Under the pieces are notes generated by a model that did no database searches, was not told where the DNA came from, and was given only the letters and a program-made list of their open reading frames with translations. This document shows positions 59,780 through 64,000 of a stretch of DNA of 64,000 nt, in pieces. Position 1 is the stretch's first letter. The number at the start of each line of letters is the position of its first letter. Made by a program: the position numbers and the translations under genes. The DNA lies in contig NZ_JAXMNY010000001.1 of the NCBI RefSeq assembly GCF_034670185.1, positions 558,001 to 622,000 on the forward strand, in the 5' to 3' direction. Origin of the DNA: Nisaea sp. Its GTDB lineage: Bacteria > Pseudomonadota > Alphaproteobacteria > Thalassobaculales > Thalassobaculaceae.

Positions 59780-60832
59780 TTATTCCCGGGGGCAGCGGTT
59801 CAGAATCTGGATCGTGTTGCCGCTTGCCATGAAGCCAGCGGTGCCGGTCGATCCCGCCATCTGAATGTCGTTCGGGCCGAGCTTCTGCAGGTGCTCGACG
59901 AGCGTCGGAGACCGCCGCAGATAGAACTGGAAATCGTCTTCCAGAGTCTCGGTGATATTGACGGTTTCGGGGGAGGTCTTGCCCTCGCGGGTCACGGTGT
60001 AGCCGGTCTCCGTGAAGATCACGTAATTCTGCCCGCAATTGTCCGGAGACCAGCGGCCGACCAGCGTCGGCGCGATGCCGCGATACCGGATCACACTGCC
60101 TGTGGTCAATGGCATCACGACGGGCTCGTCCGCAGTCTGGCCCCCCATCTCCGGCTCGCCTGGTGCCACTGACGCATGCGGGAACATGCGTGCGTAGCTG
60201 CCAAGCCCGGCCTTGTCGGCGAGAGAGAGCATTGCCGGATGCTGCAGATACAGCAGCACCGACACTGCGCCGCCTCCGAGGAGAAGCAATACCAGCAGCA
60301 GCAGAATGATGGTTCTGAAGGCGGAGCGTTTCTTCCGGGGTACAGGTTTCCGGAAGACAGGCGGGAGGTCATCGTACGCCGGACGCCCGGATTCTTCGCC
60401 CTGTCCGCTCTGCCAGGAATCATTGTCCTCGCTTTCCGGCGGGGACTCGTAGCTCATCGAGATACTTTCGTCCCGGCGCGGCGCCTCGGTGCGTTCCGAG
60501 TAAGGATCGTCCGGTTCGGACTCCTCGCCGAAACCGTCCACTGCATCATCGTCGAGGTCTGGCTCGAAATCTGCGGCGGATTGATCCGCGATTATCGCCA
60601 GATCGATGCTGGACTGATCGAGATAGAACAGCTGGGCATATTGCCAGTCGCCGGATGCGTCGTCGTGGTAGGCACCGACCAGCCGTATTTCCGCGCCGCG
60701 ATCGTTCGCGATTTCCCGCGCCAATCCGGACTTCAGGACGGAGTAGGCACGAGCCTGCTCGACGGTTTCCCAAGGGCCGCTACGATTGGTGGCGGGGCGG
60801 GACTGGAGATAATAATGCGCATATCGCTTCAT
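59780..60832 (-). CDS. Acidic single-pass membrane protein of unknown function
   Basis: I do not recognise this 350-residue protein. An N-terminal globular segment (about 1-85, with YAHYYLQSRPATNRSGPWETV and AYHDDASGDWQYAQLFYLDQS) is followed by a long acidic, serine-rich low-complexity stretch (about 90-165). Then come a basic anchor (KPVPRKKR), one transmembrane helix (about 186-205, IILLLLVLLLLGGGAVSVLL) and an outside domain of about 140 residues containing GRWSPDNCGQNYVIFTETGYTVT. The topology is cytoplasm-in, periplasm-out. Start at 60832 is chosen. It lies just downstream of the large PAS-GGDEF-EAL gene on the same strand (22 bases), so co-transcription is likely. Confidence 0.72.
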   Translation of the reverse strand: MKRYAHYYLQSRPATNRSGPWETVEQARAYSVLKSGLAREIANDRGAEIRLVGAYHDDASGDWQYAQLFYLDQSSIDLAIIADQSAADFEPDLDDDAVDGFGEESEPDDPYSERTEAPRRDESISMSYESPPESEDNDSWQSGQGEESGRPAYDDLPPVFRKPVPRKKRSAFRTIILLLLVLLLLGGGAVSVLLYLQHPAMLSLADKAGLGSYARMFPHASVAPGEPEMGGQTADEPVVMPLTTGSVIRYRGIAPTLVGRWSPDNCGQNYVIFTETGYTVTREGKTSPETVNITETLEDDFQFYLRRSPTLVEHLQKLGPNDIQMAGSTGTAGFMASGNTIQILNRCPRE

Positions 60833-60854
60833 GACGGACCCGATGATAACCGTG

Positions 60855-63347
60855 CTACCAACTCTTGTCTTCCGCAAGAAACACCGTTGCATGCTCGGCG
60901 TTCATGGGTCTGGAGAAAAGATACCCTTGAGCGTAGTGACAATCGAGCGCGCGCAATTGCGCAAGCTGCTCCGGTGTCTCGACGCCTTCCGCGATCACGT
61001 CCAGGCGCAAATTCTGTCCCAGCATCGTGATAGTGCGCACGATCTCCAGGTTCTGGAAGTTGCTGGTCATGTCCTCGATAAAGGATTTGTCGATCTTCAG
61101 GGTATCGATCGGAAAAGTGTGCAGATAGGAGAGGGATGAGTAACCGGTGCCGAAATCGTCGACGCAGATCCTGATATCCGCCGATTTCAGCCGGTCCAGC
61201 ATCTGGGTCGACAGCGCGACATCCTGCATCAGGGTGCTTTCGGTGATCTCGATCTTGAGCTGGGTCGCCGGCAGGCCAACGCCTTCCAGGCAATCGATAA
61301 TCCCGGAAACGACTTCCGGGCGGGCAAACTGCCGGCCCGAGAGGTTGACGCTGATTTCAAGCTGATCGTCCTCTGGACGGTCGGCGTTCCAGGCGGCCAT
61401 CTGCATGCCGCCAGTGTGCAGGGCCCACTTGCTGAGCGCGAAAATGGTTCCCGTCTCTTCAGCGACGGGGATGAACTCTACCGGTGAAATCTCCCCGCGC
61501 TCGGCATGGAACCAGCGGAGCAATGCTTCGAAACCGGCAATCTTCCCCCGTCGCATATCGATGATCGGCTGGTAATACAGCTGCATCTCGTTGCGTTCCA
61601 GCGCGCGACGAAGATCTGAATCGAGGTCGAGTGGCGTCACCGGCCAGACCCGCATGGTGTCCTGGAAGGCGATGCTCTGGGCCTTGCCGCGTTCCTTGGC
61701 TTGATACATGGCGAGCTCGGCATCGCGCAGGATGTCTTCCGGCCGCCCGTATCCCTGTTCGGAATGAGCAACGCCGAGGGATACCGAGACGAAGATCTCC
61801 TTCCCGCCGAGACGGAAGGGCGTATCCAGTGCCTGATGCAGGCTCTCGGTCAGACGGGTTGCCTCTTCGGGAGTCTTGATGTTCTCCAGCAGGATGGCGA
61901 ACTCGTCTCCGCCCAGGCGGGCTACCGTGTCGCTGTCGCGCAGGGCGCTCTCGAACCGCCGTGCGGTGGCGAAAATTAGGTCGTCACCATGAACGTGTCC
62001 AAGACTCTCGTTTACGATCTTGAAACGGTCGAGGTCGAGGAAGGCGATGGCAAAGCGGGCGTCTGGCTCCTTGCGCAAGCGCGCGAGCGCCCTGCGTACG
62101 AGGTCGAGGAACAGTGTCCGGTTGGCAAGGCCGGTCAATGCGTCGTGCAGGGCATCGTGCACAAGTTGCTGTTCGGTCTGCTTGCGCCCGGTGATGTCTG
62201 TCTGGCTGCCGGCGACGCGGTGTGCCGAACCATCCGGACCGCGCACGGCGAGGCCCCGTGTCAGCATCCAGAGGAACGTACCGTCGGCATGCCGTACCCG
62301 GAATTCGCATTCGAAGTGGGAAATCGTCCCGGCCAGATGGGCGTCCATTTGTGTGGTGACGCGGGCAACATCGTCCGGATGAATCCGGCTGAACCATTCG
62401 ACGGGATTATCCGTGAGATCCTCGTCGTCCAGCCCGAGCATCTCTTTCCAGCGTGGCGACAGATAGATCTTTTCCCGCCGGAGATCCCAGTCCCACAGGC
62501 CGTCGTTGGAGCCGGCTGCGGAAAGAGCGTACCGCTCTTCGCTCTCCGCGAGGCCCTGGCGCGCCGTTTCGGTCAGGGTCACGTCCGTACTGGCCATGAT
62601 GACATCGCCATTCGCCATCGCCGTGAAATAATGCTCGAGGATGCGGCCCGAAGCCAGACGGTGGTTGCTGGTCATGGAGCGTTCCAGCCGCAGATAGCCG
62701 ACCACCTCTTCGAGAACCTTCTCCCGGTCGGTTTCCAGGAAGTCGCCCCGCACCATCATGTAATCGACCAACTCGGAGACCGGCGTGCCGATGCGCATCA
62801 GGTGTTCGGGGAAATCGAACATCTCAACCAGCTTGGCGTTCCACACCCTCAGCGTCAGTGCCGAATCAAACACCGCAATGGACTGATCAATGCTGTCCAG
62901 CGTGGCGCGCAGCAGCATGGTCTGATCTTCGGCGTGTTTACGGGCGGCTTTTTCCTCGGTGATATCCCGGTGGAAGCTCAGCAAACCGCCACTGGCGGTC
63001 CGGAGTTCGGTAATCTCGATCCAGCGGTTCTTGTGGTCGTGCAGCAGGACGCGTCCGCCAGGCTCCCGGTGCGCCTGCAGTCGTCTTTCACGCCATAGCT
63101 CGGGACGGTCAGACGGGGCGTCGGTAACCCAGCGCTGTATTATTTCCGGCTCGCTCAGCAGGCTGTCGAGTGTTCTTCCGACAAGCGCAACACCGTTGAG
63201 TTCAGGATAAAGATCGAGAAACGGAGCATTCCAGGAGGTGATGCAGCCGTTCTGGTCGAAATGGCAGAGGCCGACCTGAATCTCTTCCAGGGCGCCGAGC
63301 AGTTCGGTCGGGTGGTTTTCCAGAGCTGCCGGCTTGGTCATGCCCAT
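60855..63347 (-). CDS. PAS-PAS-PAS-GGDEF-EAL protein
   Basis: This 830-residue cytoplasmic c-di-GMP protein has three PAS modules (about 15-125, 140-255 and 270-395, the last with a PAC motif). A GGDEF domain follows, with intact active motif RLGGDEFAILLEN near residue 481-493, then an EAL domain (about 575-820). The EAL domain has GFEALLRWFH, EITESTLM, VDDFGTGYSS, LKIDKSFI and AEGVETPEQL. Both output motifs look complete, so it could make or break c-di-GMP. The PAS3 segment DNPVEWFSRIHPDD and the linker to GGDEF are typical. The start could be 63347 or the ATG two codons later. Downstream by 22 bases is the acidic membrane protein gene. Confidence 0.93.
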   Translation of the reverse strand: MGMTKPAALENHPTELLGALEEIQVGLCHFDQNGCITSWNAPFLDLYPELNGVALVGRTLDSLLSEPEIIQRWVTDAPSDRPELWRERRLQAHREPGGRVLLHDHKNRWIEITELRTASGGLLSFHRDITEEKAARKHAEDQTMLLRATLDSIDQSIAVFDSALTLRVWNAKLVEMFDFPEHLMRIGTPVSELVDYMMVRGDFLETDREKVLEEVVGYLRLERSMTSNHRLASGRILEHYFTAMANGDVIMASTDVTLTETARQGLAESEERYALSAAGSNDGLWDWDLRREKIYLSPRWKEMLGLDDEDLTDNPVEWFSRIHPDDVARVTTQMDAHLAGTISHFECEFRVRHADGTFLWMLTRGLAVRGPDGSAHRVAGSQTDITGRKQTEQQLVHDALHDALTGLANRTLFLDLVRRALARLRKEPDARFAIAFLDLDRFKIVNESLGHVHGDDLIFATARRFESALRDSDTVARLGGDEFAILLENIKTPEEATRLTESLHQALDTPFRLGGKEIFVSVSLGVAHSEQGYGRPEDILRDAELAMYQAKERGKAQSIAFQDTMRVWPVTPLDLDSDLRRALERNEMQLYYQPIIDMRRGKIAGFEALLRWFHAERGEISPVEFIPVAEETGTIFALSKWALHTGGMQMAAWNADRPEDDQLEISVNLSGRQFARPEVVSGIIDCLEGVGLPATQLKIEITESTLMQDVALSTQMLDRLKSADIRICVDDFGTGYSSLSYLHTFPIDTLKIDKSFIEDMTSNFQNLEIVRTITMLGQNLRLDVIAEGVETPEQLAQLRALDCHYAQGYLFSRPMNAEHATVFLAEDKSW

Positions 63348-63534
63348 TGCGTCACTTTACGTCTCATCTCGCGCAATTCCGGTTCACGACGGATAACAGG
63401 AGCAGGATGGGCTGCGTCATTCTGACTCTCCGTTCCGTTGCTTGGAGGTGTTTGCTGAACCGATGCTGGCAGTAAGGAGATCGGCTGTTCAGGATTTCTA
63501 GTGCCCTGGTTTCGTATCAATTTCCCGAAAGATA

Positions 63535-64000
63535 TCAGGGTGATGCCGCGTCTGTCACGGGAAACACTCCAATTCCGGCGGTTTTACCGCCAAATTTCAG
63601 CATCCGATAGTACTGCCAGAGTAATTGCGCCGCAGCGCCGCGATATGGGCGCCAGGGTTCGGCAATCGGGTGGGTGTCTTTTTCCCGCGGGCGGACGTCC
63701 AGATTTTTCAGTGCACGCACGGCTTCCTGAATGGCGAGATCGCCGCCTGGCCAGATGTCCAGTCTGCCGAGACAAAACAGAAGATAGATGTCCGAGGTCC
63801 AGCGTCCGATCCCAGGAACCTGCGTCAGAGCCTTGACGACGGCTTCGTCATCCAGATTGTGCAGGTTTTCAAGATCGAGCCGCCCGTCCAGCACGTATTC
63901 GGCAAGGGCGCGGGCATAGCGAACCTTCGGGCGGCTGAAACCGGCCCGCTTGAAATCCTCGTCTGTCGCGGCAGCAATGGCGGTGGGGGTGACGTCGAGC
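63535..64000 (-). CDS. alkA: DNA-3-methyladenine glycosylase II (AlkA-like), N-terminus cut off by window edge
   Basis: The C-terminal 155 codons of an HhH-GPD glycosylase are present; the start lies beyond base 64000. The helix-hairpin-helix is LTQVPGIGRWTSDIYLLF and the catalytic aspartate is in WPGGDLAIQEAV. The segment PHIAEPWRPYRG-like PIAEPWRPYRGAAAQLLW matches the family. Upstream in the partial reading are RAGFSRPKVRYARALAEY, the helix before the hairpin. The enzyme removes alkylated bases to start base-excision repair. No neighbour indicates an adaptive-response operon. Confidence 0.88.
   Translation of the reverse strand, partial: LDVTPTAIAAATDEDFKRAGFSRPKVRYARALAEYVLDGRLDLENLHNLDDEAVVKALTQVPGIGRWTSDIYLLFCLGRLDIWPGGDLAIQEAVRALKNLDVRPREKDTHPIAEPWRPYRGAAAQLLWQYYRMLKFGGKTAGIGVFPVTDAASP

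Noticed and set aside
61989..63098. 369-codon rightward open frame
   Set aside because: Antisense to the triple-PAS GGDEF-EAL gene; no recognisable domain.
1..64000. CRISPR arrays, tRNA/rRNA genes, insertion sequences, prophage genes
   Set aside because: I looked across the intergenic regions and saw no direct repeat arrays with spacers, no cloverleaf-like segments, and no transposase or phage structural genes. This is by eye, not by covariance search.

Overview
The window is 64 kb of high-GC DNA with a dense, mostly single-copy gene layout. It has no tRNA or rRNA genes, no recognisable phage or transposon and no CRISPR array. The gene content points to a free-living, probably marine or aquatic alphaproteobacterium, most likely of the Rhodospirillales (Nisaea/Thalassobaculum-like). 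The indicators are three stand-alone PAS_5-type proteins, a BtaA/BtaB betaine-lipid pair, a TAXI-type TRAP transporter with fused permease, a DmdC-like acyl-CoA dehydrogenase, and many acyl-CoA, hydroxyacid and amino-acid catabolic genes. The order-level placement is inference from gene families, not from a marker gene.

Layout. 1-9 kb: a PAS_5 protein cut by the window edge, an FkbM methyltransferase, a PLP aminotransferase, an ArsR/SRPBCC pair with a striking inverted repeat upstream, a secreted metallo-beta-lactamase-fold protein, a second PAS_5 protein, an exported YHS protein, an NAD-dependent hydroxyacid dehydrogenase, and a third PAS_5 protein followed by a single-domain response regulator. 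9-15 kb: btaB-btaA (phosphorus-free membrane lipid), a small conserved protein, an exported serine protease, an enoyl-CoA hydratase, and a glyoxalase-like protein flanked by two palindromic repeat elements. 15-19 kb: an AT-rich, probably acquired SLATT-domain membrane protein with a near-consensus promoter, then a glycosyltransferase 9, DUF6165 and O-antigen-ligase group. 19-33 kb: dehydrogenase plus FAD oxidase, an OmpA lipoprotein, a DUF2817 peptidase, a sulfatase whose 3' end is reiterated as a 34-bp tandem repeat, a lipase, an MFS exporter, a methyltransferase, a Na/Pi cotransporter, S-formylglutathione hydrolase, and an M20 amidohydrolase coupled to a FAH-type hydratase.

33-46.5 kb: a PAS-GGDEF(degenerate)-EAL protein with an unknown membrane protein and a pentapeptide-repeat protein, two CoA-transferase subunits separated by an opposing aminotransferase gene, a GNAT enzyme, an IlvD/Edd dehydratase and a three-gene TAXI TRAP transporter with a UUCG stem-loop between binding protein and permease. 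46.5-64 kb: a thioesterase, an ArsP-type permease opposite a LysR regulator, a 2-hydroxyacid dehydrogenase, DUF924, a tandem pair of paralogous lipoproteins, a DmdC-like acyl-CoA dehydrogenase with a small partner, an Hsp20 with a putative FNR/FixK box, an FAD-linked 2-hydroxyacid oxidase, threonylcarbamoyl-AMP synthase, ParA, CysQ, an SRAP (YedK/HMCES) protein, an acidic single-pass membrane protein, a large PAS-PAS-PAS-GGDEF-EAL protein and a truncated 3-methyladenine glycosylase.

How the genes work together. The window looks like a metabolic and signalling stretch of a heterotroph that takes up and degrades organic acids and amino-acid derivatives, remodels its envelope and uses cyclic di-GMP. 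No complete multi-gene defence or mobile system is visible. The closest to an unexplained accessory module is the solitary SLATT gene at 15.2-15.9 kb, which has its own strong promoter and unusual base composition.
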